Shown here: positions 1-12,368 of the stretch, piece by piece
Layout: each line of letters opens with the position of its first letter
Position numbering within the stretch: position 1 is the first letter of the stretch
Assembly: GCA_030248225.1 (NCBI GenBank)
Contig: JASANE010012823.1
Coordinates: forward strand, 106,886 to 170,885
Reading direction: 5' to 3'
Length of the DNA: 64,000 nt
From: Trileptium ribeirensis
Taxonomy: Eukaryota; Nematoda; Enoplea; Enoplida; Thoracostomopsidae
The notes under the pieces: generated by a model
The model's input: the letters and a program-made list of their open reading frames with translations, nothing else
The model's database searches: none
What the model was told of the DNA's origin: nothing
Program-made: the position numbers and the translations under genes

Positions 1-860
1 AATGTGGGCAAACGAACGCATAACTAAAGCATACCTCGTGAAACTTGGGTCGCTGCGTAAGACCACAATAGAGAGTAAAAAAGACCTGTATACTGCCGCC
101 GAAATAGGCTTGAGATATAGATTTATTTACAAACACTATTCATACGAGAAAAGATAATGAATAATAAAGATCTAGTCATGTTGAAAGGCGTACGTAAAAA
201 CAGCCTAGTGGCGGAAACCCCAAATATGTAGTTGCAACATGAGGGGGCACTACCATTGACCCTTTAGCGTGTTAAGCCTGCAATATATGCGCAATTTCGG
301 TACGAAACAGATGCGAGCACAATAGGCTATATGCTGGGCTGTGTTCTAGAGGTGAGCAGGCCATGATACCCAAATAGCCGAACCTGGTGTATCTACAAAG
401 CTCTACAGCATAAAAGGACCCGCTGTAAAGATATGAAAAAAGTATTGGCCACGTTCAACAACTCGTCCTGGAGCGAGCGATAGGCGATCCAATAAGACAA
501 CAGCGTGTGAGTCTAGCTCCTACTAAGTGTGGAATGGCAACTGCTAGGTATCGCCGTATACAATGAAATGCAATTAAATGTTTGCAATTGATCCCGCAAG
601 GCAGAGTCCACGCTGTGTCCGATATGATCGGGAATGCACAATTTGGTCCATCTCAATCGGATATCAAAAACCGAGTAGTAACAACACGTTGTAGTATTCG
701 GACGAACAGGAACGGATGCGCGATGCTAACACGGTTAACTGCGATGAAGAGAACATATACATTATATACAAGAGAATAATACATTATATACACAACGTCT
801 AACACCACAATGAACATTGTCAAACTGTTCAATCGAATACCGACAGTCACAAGAGGAGGA
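1..860. other. H1 3' flank, no gene seen
   Basis: This is downstream of the H1 stop on the minus strand. The only AATAAA I find on that strand is at 122-127, about 735 nt past the stop, which would imply a long 3' UTR. There is no stem-loop terminator. No coding or repeat signature was recognised. Confidence 0.4.
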
Positions 861-1069
861 CTATTTCTTGGCGGAAGCCCTTTTAGCTTTCGGCTTCTTC
901 GTAGCTTTCTTGGACGGCGAACGCTTTTTGGTCGGAGACTTTTTCGGCTTTGCAGCGGACGATTTTTTGGGCTTCCCGGCTTTCTTCGGCGACTTTTTCT
1001 TTATTGCTCCAGCCGCGGATGTTGCGGTTTTCTTTGGCTTGCTGTGAGTGCGTGCCTTCTTCGAAGGGG
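861..1069 (-). CDS. Histone H1 exon 3, basic C-terminal tail
   Basis: Encodes residues 110-178, a Lys-rich tail (about 40% Lys) with AKPKK-, SPTKK- and SPSKK-type motifs, ending RASAKK and a TAG stop at 863-861. The acceptor is CATTATTTTCAG|CC at 1070/1069. The split Ser codon is completed as T+CC. The other open frames over this exon are shadows of its biased codon pattern. Confidence 0.92.
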
Positions 1070-4000
1070 CTGAAAATAATGCAATGTATATCGCTCAAAT
1101 CGGTGCCAAATAGGGATTAACCGGAATTGTAGTTCGGCTAATTTCCGCCGGAGTCTAAAATCCAGCCTCACGTCTCATCATTGCAAATTTATATAAACAC
1201 GCGCATATAACTGCTATATGATAGCATGTTTGGCAAATTATAACAATCATGAAATCAGTAGACATACATGTATACAAACAAAAGAAATATATTTTCGCCT
1301 TAAAAAACAGGAACAAGACTGTTTCATTTATGGATTAGATTGTTAGCTAATTTTGTGTAAAAATATGATAAATTACGCTAAGGACATGAACTTGGAACTT
1401 CAATTCGAATTTGCCAGTTTTGCAGGAACCGGAATTTAGCTTACGTTCCGGTCTCATGTCTGTTGCCTCGGCTTTCGTTCTGATATCTTCGATTAACTCA
1501 AATATTTTCCCATAGCTATTTCACGACCACTACGCCAACTTGAAACATTAGAAGGTCATAACTCGCAAAGCCAGGAGAAACAGCGCCAGTGTGGTCACAC
1601 TGCGCTTAGGGACAATGTTAATGCAAGTCCCTGAGCCCAAAATAACAATTACAACTCTACAGCTATTTAATCATATATCAATGACCAAAAAGACGAATAA
1701 CTGGGAAATTTATAAATCACAAATAATAAAAGAGTCCCCATACATCGGAGAGTGAGCTTTACGTTGCAAGACCCCAACCCTTGCCCCGCGCATACCACAC
1801 CAGTACAACATTCTTGCGTGATGCTGCGATTGTAGTTAGCAACAATATAAACCTATATCCACATTCTAATACATGCCCCTCATACGCATCCATCAACATT
1901 ATAGTTGTATCCGGGTCCGGTTACCGACAATACCCAGACTGCTTGTCTGCGATGCCGATGTAATGGCGTACAATAACCTACAGACATGAGGTCAAATTAA
2001 TTCAACGTGCAAAAATGTTGCGTTGCGTTGTAGTTTGTACGCAACGCATCGGGCTATCACACAAAACTTTGCAGACCTAATCTAGGCTTTAGCATACGAC
2101 TACATATTTGAAAAAATAATAAATTTCACATGTTTATTCCTGAAATTTAGCATTCATAAGGCCTCGGTTCAGGTCAATTTGGGTTCCGGTTGCTCACCAA
2201 TACATATCATCAGTTACATAATAACCGGAAGCGAAACTGTAATTTTAAAACGGCAACGGAATCTGGAATTTAGAAATGTGTAAGACGTAAGTAAAATGCG
2301 TACCATAACAAATGAAAAAAGAAATAAACGTAGTGTGGATTTTTAAAATGTGTTGAAACAACTGCTACAAACAATCCAACTAGTATTGATGTCAACGTAA
2401 GCTGGGATCTGGGTCGATGAACAATTCCTGCGACAAAATAAAGTAGTAGCAGTATATCGTGTATTAACGGGCATTGGATGTTGCAGCTCGAAGGATTTTG
2501 CGTATTACAAGGGTTCGAAGAATTCTCGAGAAATACTGACAATGTCAAATACACACGACTGAAGGAATACACTTGTCCATATTTATGTTTTACAGGGCAG
2601 CTTGATGTTGTAAAACTTGACCAGCTACTGCGTGATACAGCTTATAAAATTCTCAAAAATCTGTTCTATCAAAAAATGTTTTATGAGGTTTACAAGTTTT
2701 TGACTCAAATCACAAGTGGATTGAATAAGACGATAATGTATATACTGCGAATCAACATATGTACAAAATCCATTGTAATCTTAACCAAATCAAACTAACA
2801 ATTGAACAAGAGGCCATTGCCATAGGGAACGCCGGTCTTACCCACAAAAATCTACGCCCTTCGCCGATATCACAAAATGCTGTAGTTACATTTTAATTAT
2901 TGGAGGGTCAGTGTGCGTGCCATAAACATAATTATGGCGCCGAAACGGTTTTAGCAATCTCAGCGGTACATGTAAAACGAATCATGTCAAGGGGAGACTT
3001 GGCATCGGAACCACAAAAAATTGACAATTGAATTTGGCGACCAGGCTAAGCGATAAAATATTCAATCGACGGACTTGGCAAGATCTTATAAAACTGTTCA
3101 ACTGTCACTAAGCATAAATAAAATTTGACAAATGTTTGAAAACGACGCTGATACAAAAGTTGCAGCTCCCGATAACAGGCATCTAATATATATTGTATAT
3201 GCTGAATCGAACACTGTAGCGGTAACTAGAACTAAAAGCGGTGAAATACACAAAATAAAGGCGACCCCAAGCAACTAAAAATTCAAAGTCTACAATATGT
3301 GCCAAGTTGTGATAATATGAGCAGGAAATTATTGCAACAGCAGATGCGATTATGCGTCGAATAAAACTTAGCGAAATTAAGCTGAATAATTACATGATTG
3401 CCATGGACGAAACGAAAGGCATATGGACAGTTGCTGATGGCTACCTTAGTAAACTCCACTCGCTACGCATAACCAAAACGGACTTCGGTCCAAATGAGAC
3501 ACTCTCTACTGCAGGTATCCCAATATTAGCAATACCGGTGTAAAAAAGCTGACAATAAACTAAACTTACATCGCTTCTTCGCAACTTTGGTTTTCTTTTC
3601 GGCTTTATCGCCAAGACGGAACCTGCCAGACGCGCCAAGCGATGTGGGTTTGGTGTGCTTCAATGATCCCGTTTTCAATCCGTTCCGAAGAGCAATCTTC
3701 AAGTGGCTATTGATCATTTTCGGATCCTGGCTCAGCTTGAAATTGGCCAACAAATACTTGAGAATCGCATCGCGTGACGAGCCATTTCTGTCCTGAAACC
3801 AACAAAGAAAATAGCTTGAAAGAAAACAAAGTGCTAAATTGTATATAGCTGCAGACGTTTCCAGAGGGCGTGAACCGGGGGAGGGGCGCCCGATTTTGTC
3901 AAGAGAAAAAGCTTAAAAATCGTTGCGACTTTTTTGTTTTTTGTCAGAACAGAATTTTAATACAAATTTTGATCAAATTGTATGTACTTTGGACCAATTG

Positions 4001-7000
4001 GAAAGAAGTTGGTAATATGTGGTTAACCGGAGGAGGCCAAAATTTAGCAAGCAGACATGAACCGATGGGCATCTGTTCAGAACCAGGGGGAACGAAAAAA
4101 TACCAAGTCCTCCAAGTTAGAGAGCACAGGTTAATGGTATATATAGCAGAAAAGACAAACAATACCCTGAACACAAATAATAACGACAATGATATACATG
4201 CCTGGAAAAAATAGCAAAATTATGATGCACGACATGTAATATATAAATGCTCCGATTTTATCAGACAAAATTGAAATTCTAGAACTTACCCGGACGAAGG
4301 GACCCTTCATATAATTACAAAAAGAACAGTACTTAGAGCAGTTGGGTCAAGCGCAACAGCCAGTGGCACATCATCCTAACTTACCATCTATACGAACCAC
4401 ACGTTTATTTACACATAATTTTCCAGCCAAGCCAAATAATTATAGTTCTCGACAAAATGATTATATATGCGCAGAGACTCGTTCTTGATTTCATTGGACA
4501 AACGAAATCTTTTCCAGATGAATCTTCGGTTTTCGCACAGATTCCCCGGTTTAGGTATCAACTTTCCCGTTTCTCCATCTTTCTATCCACTTATATACGG
4601 TTTGTGAGAACCTTGTGGATATGGATAGAACATAGATGGTAATAGGGGCAGTGGGTTACTTCCAAAGGGTCGGACCCCCAGCTACTCCCCTCCGGGTGGT
4701 GCGCCACTGGCGGGAGCCCCCGACTTAGGCTAAAAAATGTAACTCACCTACCAATGTTTTGCTAAAACGGTGCCCTATATTCCCGATTTCGCGAAGTCGC
4801 AAAAGTTTGTCCACGCCTAGTACGAGGCCGTGGTAATACCAAAACTTGAACTGAAGAGTGTCTGACCCGCAGGAAATATAAGTACCCATGCAACGTAGTC
4901 TAAAGGCGTGTTCACACGCTCACTTTTTGCTCAAATTTTGATCAAAATTTGAAAGCATCTTTTTTGCTTTTTTGGTAAGCTTGAACGTGTGAACACTGTT
5001 CAAACTTTTCAAGAATACTCCTGTAACCAATCATGGACGAGAGGTATTACGTGAAAAAGTTTCAGCTCAAATTTTGAAATATTGCCTTTTTTCTTTAAAA
5101 ATTACTGTCAAATTTTGATCAAAATTTGCTCAAATTCTGAGCAAAAAGTTTGAGCGTGTGAACACGCCTTAACAAATGTCGACCCTGGAAAAAAGCTTGT
5201 TTTACGCCTCTGGACTGAGCATACCGAAAACGGTATAGCATGCATTTCACTCCGAAGTCACATTGGCGCAATTACTGTGTGTACTCATGAACATATCATA
5301 ACATACTGCGTCAAATCGAATGTGCTTACAAAGCTTGGAGCGTAGAATACACACGTTCGCTCTATCTCCAGTCGCCTACCTTTACTACAGATAGGTTTGT
5401 TGCATGTTCTTCTGTAGAAAACTTAAAATTATTGGTTTATATGATTCTAAGAGAAAATAATAGATAAAAGGTAATTTTCTGAGCAGTGGTCAGAGACACT
5501 GTTTAGGCTAGCGTTGGACAAACAGTGCGCGTCAGTTAGATCACAATGTTGATAACTTTATAATCAGAATGGTATAAATGAGAAACACCGTGATGCTGCT
5601 GGCACAGTTTAAATAAATACAGTTCATTGCCAAGAAAGCAGTTTCTAGCTGCGTTGCAGATAAAGTTAGTTTACTTCAATTTAGACTGATTTACCAAGTT
5701 TACAAGCGCACTGGCGGGTGCCTGACGCAATCTATGTTAGCCAAGCATACCCTAAGTACTTCTGCGTAAGCCATACTCTGTTACCGAGTTGGACCGGTTT
5801 AATTCAAACGTATCCCACAGACGTCTGGATGTGTAAAATAGCTGCTACAAGCATCGACCTGGCTTTGATTTAACAAACTCCTGCAGGTTATTATGAAAAA
5901 TTCCTGCTCAAATTATGTGTCCTACTTACGTTTCACACGGCAAATTGGTTAGTTAATCTTTTCTTTTGCTTGGTTGTATTGGAGCTTGATCATTGTATAA
6001 TATATATTACATATGTTTGGATTACAGGATGAATCAAAAAACGTGGAAAATTTCAAACAAAATTTTTAAACCGGTATTGCGGTTCCGGTATGGGTTTTGC
6101 CCCTTGCCGGAACCGCAGCCGGAACCGGAATCCCGGTTACTCCCTGACCCCCATGGTTAAACTGAGGTCTCCGTCTCAGGTTGCTTGGCAAAATCAGCGC
6201 ACCCCCGGTGCCTCCAACCGTCCTTGCTCATAGCATCGTGCTTAATTTGGACACGTTGACAGCAAAACTCCAGTGGGAGCTTGGAACGCAAATATGTTTT
6301 CGGAAACTCTTAAAACTCGTATATATCTCTCAATGCACTTGAAATGTAATAGACACCTATAAACCAGGCGTAAATGGAGGCGTTCACTCCCTTTCTATTT
6401 TATCCATTAGCTTCCTGTATCTAATTTAATACTATCTGTGTTGCTAAATTTCCAGCGCATAGTACGATCAATTTCTATATAAGTACAATCTTTATCTTTA
6501 TGTGAGTATGGACAATGCATAACAGTTCTATGTAATAAGGCTGGCTTGACCGGTAATAAACTATGTTGTTGTTATAATCCACGGCTATTTCAGGTGGGGC
6601 CATACCAATTTTGTGTTGAAAGGTGTACCAGTTATTTACGTTTAATTATACCGTTCCCAATTACTTATACAACATCCAGGGCGTTATTTGTAAAGTCTCT
6701 GACCTCTAGCAACACGCTGAACCGCTCGATAAACCAGAGACAGCTCGCCGAAAAGGGGCCGGTCCTCCAACTTAATAACCACACTCAGGCAATTTTCATT
6801 CCTTTGGAGGTACAGAGAGCAACATTTTGGTATCCGCCCTAAATCCCCATAACTCTGCTCGTTGAAAATATTAGTGTATTTATTACGATCGAAAGCGGGA
6901 TAATTTATATCAGCCCAAAAAATTTGTGCCCTGCCGAAAGGAGGGCTGGCGAACGCAGGGCCCCCACCCCTATATCTATATAAAAAACTGTAAGTGCGGA

Positions 7001-7362
7001 AAATGAAAAACTCGTATTTCAGAATGAAGCATTCTAGATGACCGTCTTGTTGATGGAAAACGTTCACTTACAGACTATTTTTTGCATTCGGCGATGCAGG
7101 CCGAAAAGCTCGGTCGAGGTAAACTGAAGAAGGGTCAAATGCATCACAAACAGAATGTGTTTCTTCCTAGTTACAATCAATCTCAATTCTCTACCAAAAC
7201 AAAGCCGTGTTTCCTATTCATGAAAATCAGAGCTGAAACGTCCAGCAAATCACCTACCTTGAGTCCCACAATCGCCCTCTTAACCATATCTCCATATGTA
7301 GGATGCGAAGCCGGAGCTTTAGTCTTTTTGGGACTATGCCGAACAGCAGTAGTTGCAGCCAT
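861..7362 (-). CDS. Linker histone H1, three exons, 178 aa
   Basis: Linker histone that binds nucleosomes and linker DNA in the nucleus and compacts chromatin. The coding sequence is join(861..1069, 3570..3792, 7258..7362) on the complement, 537 nt including the stop. Residues 1-19 are a short basic arm with HSPKK. Residues 20-97 form the winged-helix globular domain, starting SHPTYGDMVKRAIVGLK and closing with the H1 hallmark GASGRFRLGD. Residues 98-178 are a Lys/Ala/Pro/Ser tail with repeated S-P-x-K motifs (SPSK, SPKK, SPTK), the usual CDK phosphorylation sites. Length is normal to slightly short for H1. Both junctions are GT/AG and keep the frame (intron 1 phase 0 after Lys35, intron 2 phase 1 inside Ser110). 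I chose the ATG at 7362 because it begins a typical MAATTA-type H1 N-terminus. Most animal H1 genes are intronless and end in a histone stem-loop. I see no stem-loop near 861, so this is probably a polyadenylated, replacement-type H1. Splice sites are read by eye, not from transcripts. Confidence 0.93.
1070..3569 (-). other. H1 intron 2 (2.5 kb)
   Basis: Delimited by the donor at 3569 and the acceptor at 1070. AT-rich, with scattered CCGGAACCGG-like and ACCGGAA motifs around 1120, 1430 and 2180-2265 that recur at 6070-6145 and look like remnants of a dispersed repeat. The small frames at 2270-2798 and 3352-3543 have no recognisable domain. Confidence 0.6.
3570..3792 (-). CDS. Histone H1 exon 2 (residues 36-109 plus one base)
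   Basis: Encodes the rest of the winged helix, from DRNGSSRDAILKYLL to the basic KKTKVAKKR. The acceptor is TTGGTTTCAG|GAC at 3793/3792 and the donor is CGAT|GTAAGTTT at 3570/3569. The join to exon 1 gives the contiguous GLK-DRNGSSR typical of the family. Confidence 0.92.
4904..5168. mobile_element. TTAA-flanked inverted-repeat element, copy 1
   Basis: 265-bp nonautonomous element. The left end GGCGTGTTCACACGCTCA is mirrored at the right end by TGAGCGTGTGAACACGCC. Sub-terminal arms carry AAATTTTGATCAAAATTTG. It is flanked by CTAA on the left and TTAA on the right, close to the TTAA duplication made by piggyBac-type elements. It has no coding capacity. Related copies lie at 49826 and 62179. 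The family assignment rests on the flanking tetranucleotide and should be treated as provisional. Confidence 0.7.
5213..5290. repeat. Dispersed repeat, copy 1
   Basis: Contains ACGGTATAGCATGCATTTCACTC followed by a conserved ACATTGG. A clearly similar segment lies at 50731-50800. The full repeat borders and type are unknown. Confidence 0.5.
7258..7362 (-). CDS. Histone H1 exon 1 (residues 1-35)
   Basis: Encodes the start Met, the short basic arm and helix 1 of the globular domain, ending at ...AIVGLK. The donor reads AAG|GTAGGTG at 7258/7257. The intron is phase 0. Confidence 0.9.
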
Positions 7363-7371
7363 TTTTAAAAA

Positions 7372-7394
7372 CCAATTTGAAACTCCCGCGAAAA
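7372..7394 (-). promoter_or_regulatory. H1 proximal promoter motifs (E2F-like and inverted CCAAT)
   Basis: On the minus strand, TTTTCGCGGG (7394-7385) matches the E2F consensus TTTSGCGS. An ATTGG (inverted CCAAT) lies at 7376-7372. Both are within about 35 nt of the H1 start codon. AT-rich TATA-like sequence follows at 7403-7415. E2F and CCAAT sites are common in cell-cycle-regulated histone promoters. The inference is from motif and position only. Confidence 0.4.
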
Positions 7395-7422
7395 CAAGAT
7401 AGCGATATAATATAATAGACTG

Positions 7423-10400
7423 ACAAACCAAACACAGCGCTCAGCGTAATAATAAACACAAAATGAGAAACAACACGGCGTGTTGGTTGTATATATAAGA
7501 GATGACAAAACCTCGCGCTGGTAGGGTGTATGTTTCCAAACTGCTTTCGTACGACGCTCGCTACAACATAAATAAAGTTTAAAGGTGTCGCGGATTTAGG
7601 CTCATAACTTGGCACCTACTGCATGCAATTCAGGTCGAGTGGTATCGTTCGATAGCAGAGATTCTGTTCTACACAATGATGTTATTACTGTTTAGTTTTA
7701 CAAATGAAAACATCACTTAGAAGCCAAGGAATGTTGAAATATAGTGATATTTAATCGATCTATCGTGTCTTTAAGACGGGTGGTACGCTACCGGTCATAC
7801 GTATGACCCAATTATCGCACTAATTTGGTAGCACAATAGCTTTTACGCTCACATAGAGCTGTATAGACAGTATATTGTGTTGTTATAGGGTTTAAGAGGA
7901 GATATTCTTGTGCGTATTTAATACAGTGTTTCGTGCGTCGCAAAATTTGAGTTACATTATCGCCTTAGCGCGTTCTGATACCTTAGCACTGTGGAATGAG
8001 TTTTTTGTTTATTTTATAATAAACGCCGCGAATTTGACATTTAGGCCTGAAAAAATGGGTTGTTAGGTCTCAGCTTCAGGACAAGGGAGATAACAGCAAA
8101 GACTTGTATACCCGCATGTGTTCATCCTTCATGGTTAATTTGGCCTGAATTTGCATAAGGTTAGAGGATGAAATGAAAATTAGCATAATTACAAGTTTTA
8201 TAAAATAAAGTTTTGAAAATAGGGTTTTCCAGTGACAACAGTTGAAGATGTAGAGCGAGCAAGCTTAGTCTCAAAACCACTCCAGCTCGCGCCAAGACAA
8301 ATATTTTGAGCTCTCAGTAACATCCATCCGACCAGCCCTTGTTGAGATATAAGTATCACAGCATTTATCCTAATTAAATATTGTGAGGCGCAACTAACAA
8401 CAACGTAGTTGGGAATTTAAATAATACAAGGCCCATTACCTACGGTAATTGGAAACCCTCAAATAGTTTTTTTGCGTAAATTCACCACTCAGCGGTCCGA
8501 ACATGTGTACAATGTAGATGTTTAACAGCGGTCCTGTGGACTCTTCTGATAGAAGTGCTTTATGTGTTAATTGGATTAAAGTTTTGAGCTGTGCAAAAAG
8601 TGCAGTGCGCTATTCAGAAGTGAAGGTGCGCTAGTGGAAAATGGTGCTGGTCGAAAAGTGGTGACCGGCTCCGCCGACTTATTTTAGCGCCACTGACCGT
8701 GTATCACGATATCAGCAGTCCGTTTGAGCTTGCGAAGATAAGCTGAGAATTGTCACTCTAATCCACTAAGATGGGCCCACTGAAGTAGTAAAATAAATCA
8801 GAGGTACGGGAACTGTCAGGGCAGGTGCCTCCGCGTAATCAAGCTGAAACGCCGCTTTGGTTCTGCCTCCCACCCCTCTCCCTCTTCCAAAAAATATACG
8901 CAGGTGATGTGATGCTTCTTATTTCGGATGAGATATTACATTTTAGGAATGAGCTTTATACGTGTTCCTAACTAAGCTTTACTTACCACTCCAGACGTGT
9001 TTTATCTTACTTTCCACCGAAGTATTTCCTTTAGCGTACCCGAGATGTGTTTTAACTTGGCTTGCTGAAACCCCCCCCCACCCCGGCTAAGTACAAAATC
9101 CTTCCTGGGTGTCTGGGATCAATGCATAAATACATTATAGAATCTGTAATGGCCAGGAAATTTATATACCTGTAAACGTATTCATTCAACATTTTGAACA
9201 ATGTTAAACAGGGACAGAGGTGTCACCAGAGCGGTGGTCAGAGGGTCGGCCTTCCCACTTTTTACTGACAAACGTGAAAAAATTAACTGATGATGTAATA
9301 ACAAAACGAATGTAAACGACCGACCTCCTCTAGTTTGCCCCCCCCCCCACTTTTGAAGGGCTTGCGACGCCCCTGAATAGGAATTCTCAAGACATCCTGT
9401 AAAGATAGGCCTAGACTTAAGCTTTGCTTTGCCTTTGCTACCGGTGACCATACGTAACCCAAAAATATAGTAAATTTGCATTATTATGGTCCAAATGGAT
9501 ATTTTCTGAACCAATCGCCTTATCGAGCTTTGCGGACTGGTCAAAATTGACGATTATCCTGTTGAGGTGGTAACCGAAAACACCTAGTTATGAGCAGTGC
9601 ATGCTGGATACTATGAGTTTATATACATACACGCATAGCCAACTTCCTAGATTTATGGGGATCGACCTACATATCCGTCCGTAAGGCCTCTATATACGTA
9701 TATACATATGTGATCAACATGACAAATTTTTTGAGAGGTGCATGCCAGACATATTTCTAAATATATACATAATTGACCAGCTTGCTACATCTCTGTCAGA
9801 ACGACCTGCATGGCCATACCAAGACATATTTCTGAGGTACCACGTCCCCCGCTCCACTCCCACCCCCGTGGTTGCGCCCCTGCAACGGTGATTGCTTGTT
9901 ATAATATGCTAGGTGATTGGCGTATCATTGGAGTACAGCCAATAACATTTCCAATGATGAATACGAGCACAGCATAACTGGGCAATCAAACAGTACATCA
10001 AATGTAATTTTAAAAATATTAGAAATATTTTTGTTGATCTCAACCCTGGTCACCCGCCCTCATAAACTTGTGGATCCGCCAGTGCCGACTTGGCATCTTT
10101 ATTCGAGATCGTCGCAAAAGGCTCTTTGTCGACAATGAAGAGAATCGTGTTTTCCCAAAGGTGCGCGTTGGTACACTCCGTAAGGTATGAAATCATATGA
10201 GTTCTCGGTAGAGTGTACACGTACCGTGCATAATCCTACACGTCCAGCTATCAGCATTATTGACGAAATGACTAGATGGTTCTTCCTGGTTAGCGGTACT
10301 AAAAAGATGCAGTGGACACGTTTTGTGAATTATGCCATTATAGCTTGGTGGGTCTTTTTAGCACCCGCTGTAGAAATTATCTACTATAAGTGATTTTCTT

Positions 10401-12360
10401 TAGTGGGCACTTTATGGTCTCATTTATTGTGCAGTGGACCCTGTTACCAAAATAACTAAATTGTTTCCTTCACTGAGCGCTGTTCAAATGAGTGGATTGT
10501 TCGTTTGCTTTAACGGGTTCTGTCCAAAAGGCTGTGTTAGTAGGTATCCTTGCGAAAACTAAGCGTCTTATTGGATGACTCTCAGCCCATTTCACATTAT
10601 TCAAGCTATAAACATTTCATTTAAGGTAGCTTGTTGGGCGGTAAGGGGTGAGTTACGAAAGTGTGTCTCTTTATTTCTCCTCTACCCTCGCCAGCAAATC
10701 CCACTAGCAAAATTCATAATTAAGGAGCTAAATGTGTAAGAATAGTTTAATGCATCATTTATCTTGATGTGTGCCTACAGCCCGATTCTGTCACAGAGCC
10801 AATTCAGGCACATCCACATCCGACCCTTCATACATAAAATAAATAGCTAAGCTATGCTAGTATGTTTGTACGAGCCAGGAGTGGCCATGTCTCAGGGTTT
10901 GATAGCCGGGACGGACTACAGAAAAAATATTTATTACATTCAGTTTTAGCAGATTGTGTTACAGGTAAAACATTTCGCTCTCGGCCCAAAAATGCTCGAT
11001 TAGCAGTAATTAACGAGAGACGAATAAATGCAAGTGAAATAAATACGCCAATATCGCTATTTTGAAATTTTTTTTGTTTGAAAGCCTTTTACAAGCCAAC
11101 CTAGTATCTATGTAAAACACGCTCTTTTGTGCATGAAAATTACATTAATGTAACTGGAAGGATGTCTTACGAATATATGACCGTAAATATCACCAATTTC
11201 GATTTTTTAGCGATTTTCTAATGTCATCGTATATGTCTGGCCTTTAGAGCAGATGCCGGCCCTTGTAACAATTTATCGGCCTCGGTTTACTATTAGCTAA
11301 ATATATTTATAGGGTTTGGCTAGGCCCAAAAACGTCACATTAGCTAGTCGCAGCTAGCCAAACATGGCTTTAGAGACGCGACAGACTTACAATATCCGGC
11401 CCTGCTGCACACATCTTAAGGTAAATGATGCATAAAGTCAATAATGATAAACTGCTAAACCCCCAGTACAAGTACAATTTGTGGGCTACGCGGGCCTGAA
11501 AAAATTCTTTGAACTCGAGGGTACAGGGCGGTGTGGCGGCGGAAACGCCTTCAGAGGCTTGGGTACCCGCGGGTTAAAAAATTTGCGCGCGCACAACTCT
11601 GTGTTTTTCTTGAAGCAATAAGTCGGCCTTCGGACACACTAAGAAAGTGGACACATATACAAGATATTGGATTCGTCATCGACGGTGGGAATGTTATTGA
11701 ATGCAGGGAGATAGAAAGCCTCGTACCGAGGTTCCCGACCTCGAGGTGCCGACCTTCTTATCTTAGATTCCGAGTTTTTGTGCAGTGTTATCCAATATCC
11801 TTAATTATTTTTCGAATATTCGATGTTTTGGCGTTTTGACCAGTCATTTTCAACGAAACTATGAGTATATGTCCCTGTGTCATATAATATATTCTCATAT
11901 ATATTTTATGTTAAATTTGGTTTACTTCCGAAAGCATCTCTACTACAATTCTTAAAATATAACCTTTTAAACTGCAATTAAATTGCTCATTTATAAGTTT
12001 GTATTTGAATCAAATTCATGACGTACATTGTTTTACACCCTATGGTACTAGACAAATTGCGGCAGCTTAATATTGATAAAGGATTTTATAATTTTCAAAT
12101 TGTTAAAATTTGTTTTAAAATAGCATCATTAAAAATTAGCACTATTTCGTTGCAAATCCGTCCCAACTAGTAAATATCTAAAAAGATTCATATGAACGTA
12201 TTTATATATCTTTATATTACAAAGACGTTATATTCAATTTACATGAATTAATGTGAAGGTCTTGCGAAGATCAAAATATTTTAGTTGAAATATGATAAAC
12301 TCAAATTTTTTTAATTTTGGTTAACCTCATGTGTCAAACAACAAACATATAATCTTAAAA
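7423..12360. other. 5 kb without a recognised gene
   Basis: Low-complexity and repeat-derived DNA. Notable items are the C-rich runs at 9066 and 9342, the repeat at 9300-9380, and clustered TAGCTA/GCTAGC sequence at 11290-11370. Short frames at 9917, 10187, 10862 and 11531 show no domain, splice pattern or codon bias that I trust. Confidence 0.4.
9300..9380. repeat. Dispersed repeat with poly-C core, copy 1
   Basis: The pattern TGTAAACGACC...C-run...CCACTTTTGA...GCGACGCCCCTG recurs at 22160-22230 as TGTAAACGGCC...CCTCCACTTTTGA...ACGACCCTG. The order and spacing are shared, so they are copies of one repeat family of unknown type. Confidence 0.55.
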
Positions 12361-12368
12361 GCATTATG

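Larger units (their letters stand above)
3793..7257 (-). other. H1 intron 1 (3.5 kb) with repeats
   Basis: Delimited by the donor at 7257 and the acceptor at 3793. It contains the TTAA-flanked element at 4904-5168, a dispersed repeat at about 5213-5290 (second copy near 50731-50800), a GC-richer patch at 4640-4730, and a CCGGAACC-rich patch at 6070-6145. I see no gene in it. Confidence 0.6.

Noticed and set aside
861..1098. Alternative open frames over H1 exon 3, including Phe/Leu/Gly-rich plus-strand frames
   Set aside because: They are shadows of the AAG/CCG-rich H1 tail. The frame that joins exon 2 gives a canonical H1.
1560..1615. GCGCCAGTGTGGTCACACTGCGC hairpin as a histone stem-loop
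   Set aside because: It does not match the conserved histone stem-loop consensus and lies inside an H1 intron, not after the stop.
8401..8425. Fourth CCCAACTA-family copy (GTAGTTGGGAATTT)
   Set aside because: Only the terminal motif matches. The internal landmarks of the family were not found nearby.
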